64,000 nucleotides of DNA from contig JAMPAJ010000001.1 of NCBI GenBank assembly GCA_023667265.1, positions 632,873-696,872 on the forward strand, read 5' to 3'. Shown here in pieces: positions 8,600 through 16,283 of this stretch. Each line of letters begins with the position of its first letter. Position 1 is the stretch's first letter. Below the pieces are notes generated by a model. The model had not been told where the DNA came from. It saw only the letters and a list, made by a program, of their open reading frames with translations, and searched no databases. The position numbers and the translations under genes were made by a program. This stretch comes from Alistipes sp. GTDB lineage: Bacteria > Bacillota > Clostridia > Oscillospirales > Ruminococcaceae.

Positions 8600-9769
8600 T
8601 CACGCCTTGCCGCCCTGTCTGCCATGCTTTGCACGGGATATTACCAGAACCAGCGCGAAAAGCGCTGCGGCAAAAAGGAGCTGTATTCCGAAGCAGATAA
8701 GCAGATTTTTTGCGTCCGACGAAGCCTTCGGTGCTGTAATGATCTCGCTTGCACGAACGTACCAGTACGCCGGGAGAAAACGCGATACAGTCAGTATGCC
8801 GTCTCCGAGCAGGCTCAGTGGAACAAATGCGCCGCACAGGAAGCTCATTCCCAGCGAAATCGATATGCCGATGACATTTATAACATTCTCCGCAGGCTTA
8901 AGGGATGTAACAAGAAGCGCGATACCTGCTGAAACAAGGGCAAAAACGAAGCTGTTCACAAGATGCAGACACTCTCTTGATGTAAAAGCGAATCCGTTCA
9001 CGGCGAAGAGAATAAAATTGACCAAAGCCCACAGCCCTGCCGTATAAACCGCACAGCCAAGGAAAATTTGCAGAGTCTGGGACGTTGCGCTAAGACAGGA
9101 GCTTTCCATTCGCTTCCTCACCTCTTCGCCCTTGAGAACAAGAAGTATCGGACAAAGCACATCCACCAGAACTGCAACGAGAACAAATGTCAGCGACTTG
9201 TACATGATATTGATACGCGTCTTTCCGCCGGTGAGAGTCTCCTCGCTTCCGCCGTTCTCTATCTTCACATTTACCTTTGCCGAAGCCAGTTCTGCGCCCT
9301 TTTCCAGCGCAGAGGTCATGTCATCCCCGCTTGCAGTACAGCCGCGGACTGCGGAAACATACTCGTTAAGCGTGCTCTCGAAGAATGAGGCATAAAAGGT
9401 GTTTGGGTCTTTGTAATTCTCGAAAAGCCCCGATGTTTCGCCCTTTGCCAGCTTTTCGCCATAGCCCTCTTTAATGATAAGCACATACTGCACCTTCTGG
9501 TAAAATAGCTTATCGAGGATAACCTCCTCGTCGTTTTCTACCTCAGTCAGTGTGTGGGTCGAGGCGATAAAATCCGTCAGCGCACGGCTTGCCTCAGAAT
9601 TATCCTCGTCGATCACCGCTGCCGTTATCTTTGTACTTACGAAGCTTTCGCTGCTGTTATCGGATGTTCCGCCGTTGAGCAGACCTACCGCGACCATTAT
9701 CATCACGAACAATACGGCTACTCCAAGCTTGCTCTTCGCTATCTTCATAAACACATTAAAGACTTGCAT
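8600..9769 (-). CDS. ABC-2 type exporter permease
   Basis: This 389-aa permease has one N-terminal membrane segment (about 13-31), a large extracytoplasmic loop (about 35-190) and about five C-terminal segments, the layout of ABC-2/YhgE-like drug and lipid exporters. The distinctive CGAFVPLSLLG segment lies in the C-terminal part. It overlaps the preceding permease gene by 14 bp and is the last of three genes (ATPase, permease, permease). The two permeases would form a heterodimer with the ATPase. The arrangement next to a kinase/LuxR-type regulator resembles linearmycin-type resistance systems (LnrJK-LnrLMN), but the substrate is unknown. Confidence 0.85.
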   Translation of the reverse strand: MQVFNVFMKIAKSKLGVAVLFVMIMVAVGLLNGGTSDNSSESFVSTKITAAVIDEDNSEASRALTDFIASTHTLTEVENDEEVILDKLFYQKVQYVLIIKEGYGEKLAKGETSGLFENYKDPNTFYASFFESTLNEYVSAVRGCTASGDDMTSALEKGAELASAKVNVKIENGGSEETLTGGKTRINIMYKSLTFVLVAVLVDVLCPILLVLKGEEVRKRMESSCLSATSQTLQIFLGCAVYTAGLWALVNFILFAVNGFAFTSRECLHLVNSFVFALVSAGIALLVTSLKPAENVINVIGISISLGMSFLCGAFVPLSLLGDGILTVSRFLPAYWYVRASEIITAPKASSDAKNLLICFGIQLLFAAALFALVLVISRAKHGRQGGKA

Positions 9770-10889
9770 ATTTCTTTCTCCTTATCATTAAAAATCCGCC
9801 AACAGTGAAAAGTACGATTATAACGAGCAGCGTCACTATTTTTTCAATATATTTGTCATAGTCCCGGTACAGGTTCAGGCAGTAGAAGGAATCTGATATG
9901 ACCGCTGCCGGATTGATCTTGTTGATTATCGGCGCGTGCTCCGCGATCACAGGCTTTATATCGCCTACCATAAGACCGCTGAGCGCGCAGCATATCATGG
10001 AAACGCTCATAGACAAGCCTGTTTTTGCACCTAAGCTCATAGTGCCTATGGAGCCTACGAAGAAGCCCATTGAAACGCCTGCGCAGCCGCCTAAAATTCC
10101 CGAAAGGTAGACAAGGGGCAGCCTTGAACCAAAATCAACTCCGAGAACGAAGGCAACATAGCTCGCTGCAATTATCACGCAGACCGTCTGCTCGATAAAG
10201 CTTCCCAGCAGACCGGCGGTTATCTTTGTCAGCTTGTTTACCGGGCTGACGTTGTTTCTTGCTCCAGACGCCGAGAGATTCGCCTGATTTTCTATTGCGA
10301 TATGAAGTCCGGTCATCGAACCGAACATTCCGACCATTGCTATGAGATTGTAGAAATACTGAATATACACATCGGTATTTCCGTCAGTCAGTGGTATAGC
10401 GCTGTTCATATCCTCGCTGATGTTCATAGCTTCGATCGCGGCTGTAATATTCATAGGATTTTTTTTCACAGCCTCTTTTATAACGGATTCGCGGGTCGTA
10501 TACTGGCGGACAAAGCTTTCGATGATAGACTGCTCAACCCCCGCTGTATCGGCAACTCCCATTGAAAGTCCGTCCTCGTCAACATAGATTATACCCGAGA
10601 CCTCGCCGTTTTCCAGCATTTCTCCAGCCTGCGACCCATCTGTATAGACAGCCTTGAACAGCGATTCGTCAGTACCTGAAACAGTCGTCATTACCCCATC
10701 GAAAATTTCATTTTCCACATTTTCGACAACGGCGACCGGAATTGCGGAAACCGTCTCGCTGCTGTAGATATTTCCGAATGCGATCTTGAAAAATGTACCC
10801 AGAACAATGGGGAAGATCATAAGCCAGATTATAAGCTCCTTATTCCGCAATCCGACCTTCAGCTCATATTTTAAACTGTGAAGAAACAT
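9756..10889 (-). CDS. ABC-2 type exporter permease
   Basis: This 377-aa permease has the same plan as its partner: membrane segment at about 20-40, a long outer loop, then about five segments at the C-terminus ending in a short basic tail (MIRRKKYASL). ATG follows GGAG. It starts 13 bp after the ATPase gene and overlaps the next permease gene, so the three are one transcription unit. Confidence 0.85.
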   Translation of the reverse strand: MFLHSLKYELKVGLRNKELIIWLMIFPIVLGTFFKIAFGNIYSSETVSAIPVAVVENVENEIFDGVMTTVSGTDESLFKAVYTDGSQAGEMLENGEVSGIIYVDEDGLSMGVADTAGVEQSIIESFVRQYTTRESVIKEAVKKNPMNITAAIEAMNISEDMNSAIPLTDGNTDVYIQYFYNLIAMVGMFGSMTGLHIAIENQANLSASGARNNVSPVNKLTKITAGLLGSFIEQTVCVIIAASYVAFVLGVDFGSRLPLVYLSGILGGCAGVSMGFFVGSIGTMSLGAKTGLSMSVSMICCALSGLMVGDIKPVIAEHAPIINKINPAAVISDSFYCLNLYRDYDKYIEKIVTLLVIIVLFTVGGFLMIRRKKYASL

Positions 10890-10902
10890 ATTCTATCTCC
10901 TA

Positions 10903-11850
10903 TTAATCCTTATCTCGTAATTCTTTTCCGGTAATTTCCAGGAAAACGTCGTTCAGCGTAGGCAGCTCTGAATAAACTCTGCCGAAATTCAGGTTATCGT
11001 CCTGCAAGGCTCCGAGTATACGCACAAGATTGTGCTTTCCGCCGGAGCATTTTATCTCCAGCCTGTTCTCGTGACAGCCTGCCTCGTAAACATGAGGCAG
11101 CGAACGCAGCTTATTGATAGTCGCCTCCGGAACATCGGAGATCTCGATCTCCACAGTCTCCGTGTTCTTTATCATCTTTTTCAGCTGTTCCTTTGTGCCC
11201 TCGGCGATTTTCCTGCCCTTGTCCATAATTACTATCCTGGAGCACAGCTGCTCGACCTCTTCCATGTAATGGGAAGTGTAAATGATAGTCGCTCCGTCCT
11301 GATTCAGCTTCTGTATGCCCTCGAGGATATTGTTTCTGGACTGCGGATCAACGGCGACTGTCGGCTCGTCGAAGATTATAAGCTTCGGCTTATGTGCAAT
11401 TCCGCAGGCGATGTTGAGACGTCTAAGCAGACCGCCGGACAGCTTTTTCGGGAAGAATTTTTCAAATTCCTCAAGCCCGACAAATTTTACAGCGTCGTCA
11501 ACATACTGTTTCCGCTGCGCCTTATCTTTTATGTACAGACCGCAGAAGTAGTCGATATTCTCCCGGACGGTCAGCTCATTGAAAACTGCTACATTCTGCA
11601 AAACAACGCCGATATTCCGCTTTATATCATAGCTTACCGGCGTCATTTCCTTGCCGAACACCTCGATCTCGCCCTTGTCGAAGTCGAGCAGTGAGAGCAG
11701 ACAGCTTATAGTAGTTGTCTTGCCCGAGCCGTTAGGACCGAGCAATCCGAAGATCTCGCCCTCTCTTATGTCCAGGCAGAGGTGATCTACAGCGATGAGA
11801 TCCTTGTATCGTTTAACCAGATTTTCTATTTTTACAACAGTTTCAGCCAT
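10903..11850 (-). CDS. ABC exporter ATP-binding protein
   Basis: The 315-aa ATPase has Walker A GPNGSGKTTT, signature motif LSGGLLRRL (a variant of LSGGQ), Walker B KLIIFDEPTV and the switch histidine in TIIYTSHYMEE. The C-terminal about 80 residues form the extension common to DrrA/CcmA-type export ATPases. It is first in a three-gene operon and divergent from the histidine kinase gene. The pairing with a two-component system suggests induction by an envelope-active compound. Confidence 0.92.
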   Translation of the reverse strand: MAETVVKIENLVKRYKDLIAVDHLCLDIREGEIFGLLGPNGSGKTTTISCLLSLLDFDKGEIEVFGKEMTPVSYDIKRNIGVVLQNVAVFNELTVRENIDYFCGLYIKDKAQRKQYVDDAVKFVGLEEFEKFFPKKLSGGLLRRLNIACGIAHKPKLIIFDEPTVAVDPQSRNNILEGIQKLNQDGATIIYTSHYMEEVEQLCSRIVIMDKGRKIAEGTKEQLKKMIKNTETVEIEISDVPEATINKLRSLPHVYEAGCHENRLEIKCSGGKHNLVRILGALQDDNLNFGRVYSELPTLNDVFLEITGKELRDKD

Positions 11851-11878
11851 TTTTTTGCTCCTTTCAGATTATGTTATA

Positions 11879-11907
11879 ATTATATCAGATTCAGAAGCAA
11901 AAGTTAA
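11879..11907 (-). promoter_or_regulatory. Possible promoter of the ABC exporter operon
   Basis: A consensus TATAAT lies 17 bp downstream of a weak TTAACT on the minus strand, about 29 bp before the ATPase start. The poor -35 would fit an activator-dependent promoter. Confidence 0.45.
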
Positions 11908-11984
11908 GTGAACAGCGTCATGAGTTTTATATGACAAATGTCATATATCTATTTCTGGTTTCATATATCAGCTGTGGAAGTATT

Positions 11985-12058
11985 AAGGGAACGCCTGAAG
12001 GCATCATCGACCTGCGGTCGATTTGGGACAGAGTCCCTTTTGAAACCCAATGTCGCGC
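11985..12058 (+). repeat. Interspersed repeat family 2, partial copy
   Basis: Holds the ATCGACCTGCGGTCGAT hairpin, TTGGGACAGAGTCCC and the TTTTGAAACCCAATG tail, without the first two hairpins. It is joined directly to a TTGCAA promoter region, as family 1 copies are. Confidence 0.75.
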
Positions 12059-12096
12059 TATAATTGTTATTGATTTGAAAATTGTTCACGCGGCTG

Positions 12097-12125
12097 TTGC
12101 AATTTTCCTTGATATATGATAAAAT
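12097..12125 (+). promoter_or_regulatory. Promoter of the kinase/regulator/thioesterase operon, TTGCAA type
   Basis: TTGCAA, a 17-bp spacer and TAAAAT. The upstream GAAAATTGTTCACGCG stretch is shared with the promoters at 4799 and 40420. Confidence 0.7.
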
Positions 12126-12154
12126 ATAAGTACAGATATTTCGGAGATGATAAA

Positions 12155-13222
12155 ATGAACAAAATTATAGACAAACTGCTTCTCTTGATTTTGTGCATCG
12201 CCGCTTCCTCTTTTCTCACAAGCACGATGTCTGTCATCGTGCCTCTTGTCGTCCTGATTTTCTCCTGCCTTTTGCAGTCCTCGGCAAACAGCCGCTTAAA
12301 CGCCGCTCTCACCTGGCTTTACTGCCTTGGCTGCCTGCTGATACCGATGCTCTGCTGCGGCTGCGGAATGATTTTCTACGACATCGCCGGCAGCCGGAAA
12401 TTCTACCGCGCCGCTCCTATTGCCCTGAGCCTTGCGATCAATATCAGCTCCTTTTCCGCGGTACAATGGGGAATTATGGCTTTCGCTCTCCTTCTTGCCT
12501 TTATTTTGCAGGTACGTACCGACAGCCTCTCCCAGACGGAAACCAAGCTTATCCGGCTTCGTGACAGCTCGGCGGAGACGGAGATCCTGCTGACGCAAAA
12601 AAATAAGCAGATCATGGAGCATCAGGACAGCGAGATCTATATGGCTGCCCTGAAAGAGCGAAACCGCATTGCGCGCGAGATACACGACAACGTCGGACAT
12701 CTGCTCACCCGGTCGATATTGCAGGTGGGCGCTCTCACCGTCATATGCGGCGATGATACGCTGAAAGAGGCGTTGGGCAGCCTTAACGAGACGCTGAACA
12801 CGGCAATGACAAATATCCGCCAGAGCGTTCATGACCTCCACGACGAATCCGTTGACCTGAAGCTTTCGCTCACAGACTGCCTTAAAGCTCTTGAAAACAG
12901 CTTTACGGTGACCGCCGACCTGGACGTACCGGAAACAGTGCCGAGAACCGTGAAGATCTGCATTATCGGGGTTGTAAAAGAGGCGGTTTCAAATATAATC
13001 AAGCACTCCAACGGCAGCCATGTGTGGGTCAGCGTCCGGGAGCATCCGGCGTTTTATCAGGCTGTTGTAAAGGACAACGGAAGCTGCACGGAAGCTGTTA
13101 AGGAAAACGGCATCGGGCTTATAAATATGCGCGACAGAGCCGCGGCGGTTGGCGGAATCGCAACATTTTCCGCAGAGAAAAGCGGCTTTAAGGTCTTTTT
13201 ATCTATTCCAAAGGAGGCATAA
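12155..13222 (+). CDS. NarL-type sensor histidine kinase (HisKA_3)
   Basis: The kinase (355 aa) has four or so N-terminal membrane segments (about 1-125), a coiled linker, a HisKA_3 dimerisation domain with the phospho-acceptor His in RIAREIHDNVGH, and a HATPase domain (DNGSCTEAVKENGIGLINMRD is spread over the G box). There is no large sensor domain, as in intramembrane-sensing kinases. I chose ATG 12155, 8 bp after GGAG. It pairs with the response regulator starting 3 bp downstream and is divergent from an ABC-2 exporter that it probably controls. Confidence 0.88.
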   Translation: MNKIIDKLLLLILCIAASSFLTSTMSVIVPLVVLIFSCLLQSSANSRLNAALTWLYCLGCLLIPMLCCGCGMIFYDIAGSRKFYRAAPIALSLAINISSFSAVQWGIMAFALLLAFILQVRTDSLSQTETKLIRLRDSSAETEILLTQKNKQIMEHQDSEIYMAALKERNRIAREIHDNVGHLLTRSILQVGALTVICGDDTLKEALGSLNETLNTAMTNIRQSVHDLHDESVDLKLSLTDCLKALENSFTVTADLDVPETVPRTVKICIIGVVKEAVSNIIKHSNGSHVWVSVREHPAFYQAVVKDNGSCTEAVKENGIGLINMRDRAAAVGGIATFSAEKSGFKVFLSIPKEA

Positions 13223-13225
13223 GCT

Positions 13226-13852
13226 TTGATAAAAACAGTTGTGGTTGACGACGACAAGCTTGTCAGCCTTTCTCTGAAAACAATACTTGAAAGCGGCGGT
13301 GAGATCTCAGTCGCTGAAATAGGCTCAAGCGGCAGCGAGGCGATAGATCTTTATGAAAAGCACGCTCCGGACGTTATGCTCATGGACATACGCATGAACG
13401 GGATGACGGGAATTGAAGCCGGTGAAAAAATACTGTCTGCCCATCCTGACGCGAGAATACTCTACCTCACCACCTTTTCAGACGACGAATATATTGTAAA
13501 AGCGCTGAATATGGGTGCTAAAGGCTATATTCTCAAACAGGATTTCGAGGGTATAGCTCCGGCGGTCTCCGCAGTAATGAGGGGACAGCGCGTGTTCGGA
13601 GACGAGATAATGACAAGACTCCCGGAGCTTATGCAGAAAAAAGCGGAATTTGACTTCGCTGCTCACGACATTTCGGAAAAGGAGCAGGAGATCATGGTGC
13701 TCGTTGCCCGTGGACTTAGCAACAAAGAGATTGCCGCACAGCTTTTCCTCAGCGAGGGTACGGTGCGGAACTATATCAGCGGCATACTCGACAAGCTGTC
13801 GCTCCGGGACAGAACGCAGCTTGCTGTCTTTTACTATACAAAATGCAAATAG
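13226..13852 (+). CDS. NarL/LuxR-type response regulator
   Basis: The 208-aa protein has an N-terminal receiver (acidic pocket VVDDDK, phospho-acceptor Asp in VMLMDIRMNG, Lys in YILKQD) and a C-terminal LuxR-type helix-turn-helix (GLSNKEIAAQLFLSEGTVRN). It starts with TTG, set by AAGGAGGC 8 bp upstream, right after the kinase stop. It is the cognate partner of the preceding kinase; the exporter operon next door is the obvious target, by context. Confidence 0.92.
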   Translation: MIKTVVVDDDKLVSLSLKTILESGGEISVAEIGSSGSEAIDLYEKHAPDVMLMDIRMNGMTGIEAGEKILSAHPDARILYLTTFSDDEYIVKALNMGAKGYILKQDFEGIAPAVSAVMRGQRVFGDEIMTRLPELMQKKAEFDFAAHDISEKEQEIMVLVARGLSNKEIAAQLFLSEGTVRNYISGILDKLSLRDRTQLAVFYYTKCK

Positions 13853-13864
13853 GAGATACATAAA

Positions 13865-14302
13865 ATGTTTGAACCATACAAAAGAAGAGTTTATTATTAC
13901 GAAACGGATAAAATGAGCATAATGCACCACTCAAACTACATAAGGATATTTGAGGAGACCAGAGTTGATTTTCTCCGGAAGGCAGGTATGCCCTTTGAGG
14001 ACATTGAAGCCAGGGGAATACTTATGCCGGTTCTCTCGGTGGAGTGCAGCTACAGGCGTCCGCTGCGGTTTGACGAGCCATTCGCGGTATATTTGTATAT
14101 TACGAAATTCAACGGCGTGCTGCTTCACGTCAACTACAGGGTGGTCAACAGCGAGACCGGCGTGCTTTGTGCCGAGGGCAGCTCCTCGCACTGTTTCACC
14201 GATGAAAACTTGAAACCTATCCGCACAAAAAACGCATATCCCGACATCTATAAGGTTTTCGATGACTATAGAAAAGAATGCGCTGATGATTCACGGCAGT
14301 AA
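13865..14302 (+). CDS. Acyl-CoA thioesterase, YbgC/4-hydroxybenzoyl-CoA thioesterase family
   Basis: This single hot-dog domain protein (145 aa) has the family's opening pattern YYETDKMSIMHHSNYIR, in which the Asp and the His-His-Asn stretch form the active site. It likely hydrolyses acyl-CoA thioesters in the cytoplasm; chain preference is unknown. It follows the response regulator by 12 bp with a GGAGAT site, so it is the third gene of that operon. The final codons and stop lie inside a family 1 repeat, so the last few residues may be repeat-derived. Confidence 0.85.
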   Translation: MFEPYKRRVYYYETDKMSIMHHSNYIRIFEETRVDFLRKAGMPFEDIEARGILMPVLSVECSYRRPLRFDEPFAVYLYITKFNGVLLHVNYRVVNSETGVLCAEGSSSHCFTDENLKPIRTKNAYPDIYKVFDDYRKECADDSRQ

Positions 14303-14435
14303 GCCCCCCGCTGGCAATTCACGGCGGGGAGCCCCCGCTGGCAATTCACGTGACCGCGAGTAGAACTCGCTGATCTATCAGTTGACAAGATTATTTCCGC
14401 GAGCAATATAATTGATAAAAATTCACACACAATTG
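14285..14435 (+). repeat. Interspersed repeat family 1, copy c
   Basis: Two tandem CCCGCTGGCAATTCACG units with a GCGGGG/CCCCGC hairpin, then CGTGACCGCGAGTAGAACTCG. It is collinear with copy a and again leads into a TTGCAA promoter. It overlaps the end of the thioesterase gene. Confidence 0.8.
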
Positions 14436-14464
14436 TTGCAATTTACGGTAAAATGTGGTATAAT
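14436..14464 (+). promoter_or_regulatory. Promoter of the dtxR-murL-murD2 operon, TTGCAA type
   Basis: TTGCAA, 17 bp and TATAAT with an extended -10 (TGG). Confidence 0.8.
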
Positions 14465-14513
14465 AATTATGATTAAACCGTGCCGGAGGTTCGCACAGCA
14501 AAGGAGCATATAA

Positions 14514-14891
14514 ATGGCTATTACAGAAGCGGTAGAAAACTACCTTGAAACAATATTGATCCTATCCAAAGCGCAGCCCGATGTCCACGCCATCGACATC
14601 TGCTCGTATCTTGGCTACTCACGCCCCACTGTCTCCATTATACTGAAAAAAATGCGTGACGAGGGACTTGTAGAGGTCAGCAGCGAAAACCATATCACAC
14701 TGACGCAGACCGGAAGAGATGTGGCTGAGCGCATTTACGACCGCCACAACACCCTTTCCGCGTTCTTTATTCTCCTCGGAGTTCACAAGGATCAGGCTCT
14801 TGAGGACGCCTGCAAGGTGGAGCATGACCTGTCCGACGAGACATACAGCCTTCTGAAGCAGCACTATCAGCAGCTTCTCGGCGAAAAATAA
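14514..14891 (+). CDS. DtxR/MntR-family metal-dependent regulator
   Basis: The 125-aa protein has a winged helix (about 5-65, AIDICSYLGYSRPTVSIILKK is the recognition region in part) and a helical dimerisation/metal-binding domain with EHDLSDETYSLL (about 103-115), as in MntR and TroR. There is no C-terminal SH3-like domain, so it is of the short type. Likely ligands are Mn(II), Fe(II) or Zn(II). It leads the operon with murL and murD2 (9 bp to murL), an unusual pairing of metal sensing with cell-wall precursor synthesis; the link may be only positional. Confidence 0.85.
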   Translation: MAITEAVENYLETILILSKAQPDVHAIDICSYLGYSRPTVSIILKKMRDEGLVEVSSENHITLTQTGRDVAERIYDRHNTLSAFFILLGVHKDQALEDACKVEHDLSDETYSLLKQHYQQLLGEK

Positions 14892-14900
14892 GGAGGCAGC

Positions 14901-16283
14901 ATGGAGAAATACGACAGCCTCCGGAGGGAAGCACCTGTATTTGTTTATAGATCCTACAAAATAACCGAGACCCCGGACACCGTGGAGATCGACTATGTCT
15001 TTGATTTTCCCGGCAGGGCTGAGTTCCACCCCGGCTGGTCTTTCCCGAAGCCGGAAGTATTTTCCGCGGAAAATGACCGTGTTCTGGAGCGTCTTGCCTT
15101 TTCGCTCGGCATGGCGGAGGCGGTAAGCTACTGGAAGGCTTTCTGCTCGCCTGTTTTTCGGGTCGAGTGCGGCGAGCTTTCCGCAGATCAGGTCGAGTGG
15201 TGGAAAAAGCTCTATTTCCTGGGACTCGGAGAATTTTTCTATGTCAACGGCATTTCCGCAGACAGGAACGGATTTGTTGACATTCAGTGCAGCGGAAAAT
15301 TCAACTGCACAGGCGAACCAGGGCTGCCGGAGCTGAACGGCTGCCTTGTGCCCATCGGCGGAGGCAAGGACTCGGCGCTGACGCTGGAGACGCTGACACG
15401 TGCCGGAATGAAATGCCGATGCTACGCCATAAATAAGCGTAATTCCATTTCGGAGACCGTTCGCACAGCCGGACTTCCCAAATCTGTTCTGCTGACGGCA
15501 AAACGTCGCTTCGACCGCTCGCTTATCGAACTGAACAAGCAGGGCTGCCTTAACGGTCACACTCCTTTCAGCTCCGTAGTCGCGTTTTCAGCAGAGGTAA
15601 CGGCGTATATGAATCGGCTGAAATACATTGTCCTCTCCAATGAGGACAGCGCCAACGAGAGCACCGTCGCAGGTCAGGAGGTCAACCACCAGTACTCCAA
15701 AAGCTTTGAGTTTGAGCGTGATTTCCACGAATACGAGGAAAAATATCTCGCCGACGGGATATATTATTTCAGCTTTCTCCGTCCGCTGGCGGAATTTCAG
15801 ATCGCGAAAATGTTCGTCAGCCATAAAAAATATCTGCCGATCTTCCGCAGCTGCAACCTCGGAAGCAAGGTCTCTCCGGACATATGGTGCGGAGAATGCC
15901 CGAAATGTCTGTTTATCTGCCTTATCCTCTCCCCTTTCCTTGGCAGGAGCGAGCTTGCAGAGATTTTCGGCAAGGATCTGCTGAATGACGAAAATATGCA
16001 GGAATATTTTACCGAGCTTATCGGAAAATCGGAGCATAAGCCCTTTGAGTGCGTAGGAAGTATTGCCGAGGTGCAGCTTGCAGTCTCGCTTGCCATTGAG
16101 CGCATGAAAAAAGATGGCGAAGAGCTTCCGCTGCTGTTTAAGATCTACGAAAAATCAGGACTTTACCAGCCGGAGACAATATCCCAGCGGAATGAAGCCG
16201 TATGCAGGAACTACAGCGGCAGCAATCTTCTTCCGCCGGAATTTGCGGCTATTCTGAAAAAAGAAATGGAGCGGCTTTTGTGA
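14901..16283 (+). CDS. murL: UDP-MurNAc-L-Ala-L-Glu epimerase, MurL-like
   Basis: The protein (460 aa) has a PIGGGKDS ATP-pyrophosphatase loop at 151-158 and a CGECPKCLFIC cluster at 330-340. Known MurL epimerises the terminal L-Glu of UDP-MurNAc-L-Ala-L-Glu with ATP cleaved to AMP and PPi, which fits an N-type ATP-pyrophosphatase fold. The following gene is a MurD-like ligase overlapping by 4 bp, the arrangement known for MurL/MurD2. ATG follows AAGGAGG closely (4 bp). The family call rests on motifs plus this pairing; without the neighbour I would only say ATP-pyrophosphatase-like protein of unknown role. It provides D-Glu in the wall without glutamate racemase. Confidence 0.78.
   Translation: MEKYDSLRREAPVFVYRSYKITETPDTVEIDYVFDFPGRAEFHPGWSFPKPEVFSAENDRVLERLAFSLGMAEAVSYWKAFCSPVFRVECGELSADQVEWWKKLYFLGLGEFFYVNGISADRNGFVDIQCSGKFNCTGEPGLPELNGCLVPIGGGKDSALTLETLTRAGMKCRCYAINKRNSISETVRTAGLPKSVLLTAKRRFDRSLIELNKQGCLNGHTPFSSVVAFSAEVTAYMNRLKYIVLSNEDSANESTVAGQEVNHQYSKSFEFERDFHEYEEKYLADGIYYFSFLRPLAEFQIAKMFVSHKKYLPIFRSCNLGSKVSPDIWCGECPKCLFICLILSPFLGRSELAEIFGKDLLNDENMQEYFTELIGKSEHKPFECVGSIAEVQLAVSLAIERMKKDGEELPLLFKIYEKSGLYQPETISQRNEAVCRNYSGSNLLPPEFAAILKKEMERLL

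Noticed and set aside
14619-15560. 313-codon open frame antisense to dtxR and murL
   Set aside because: It is the complement of two well-supported genes with clear motifs and lacks a ribosome site or family resemblance.
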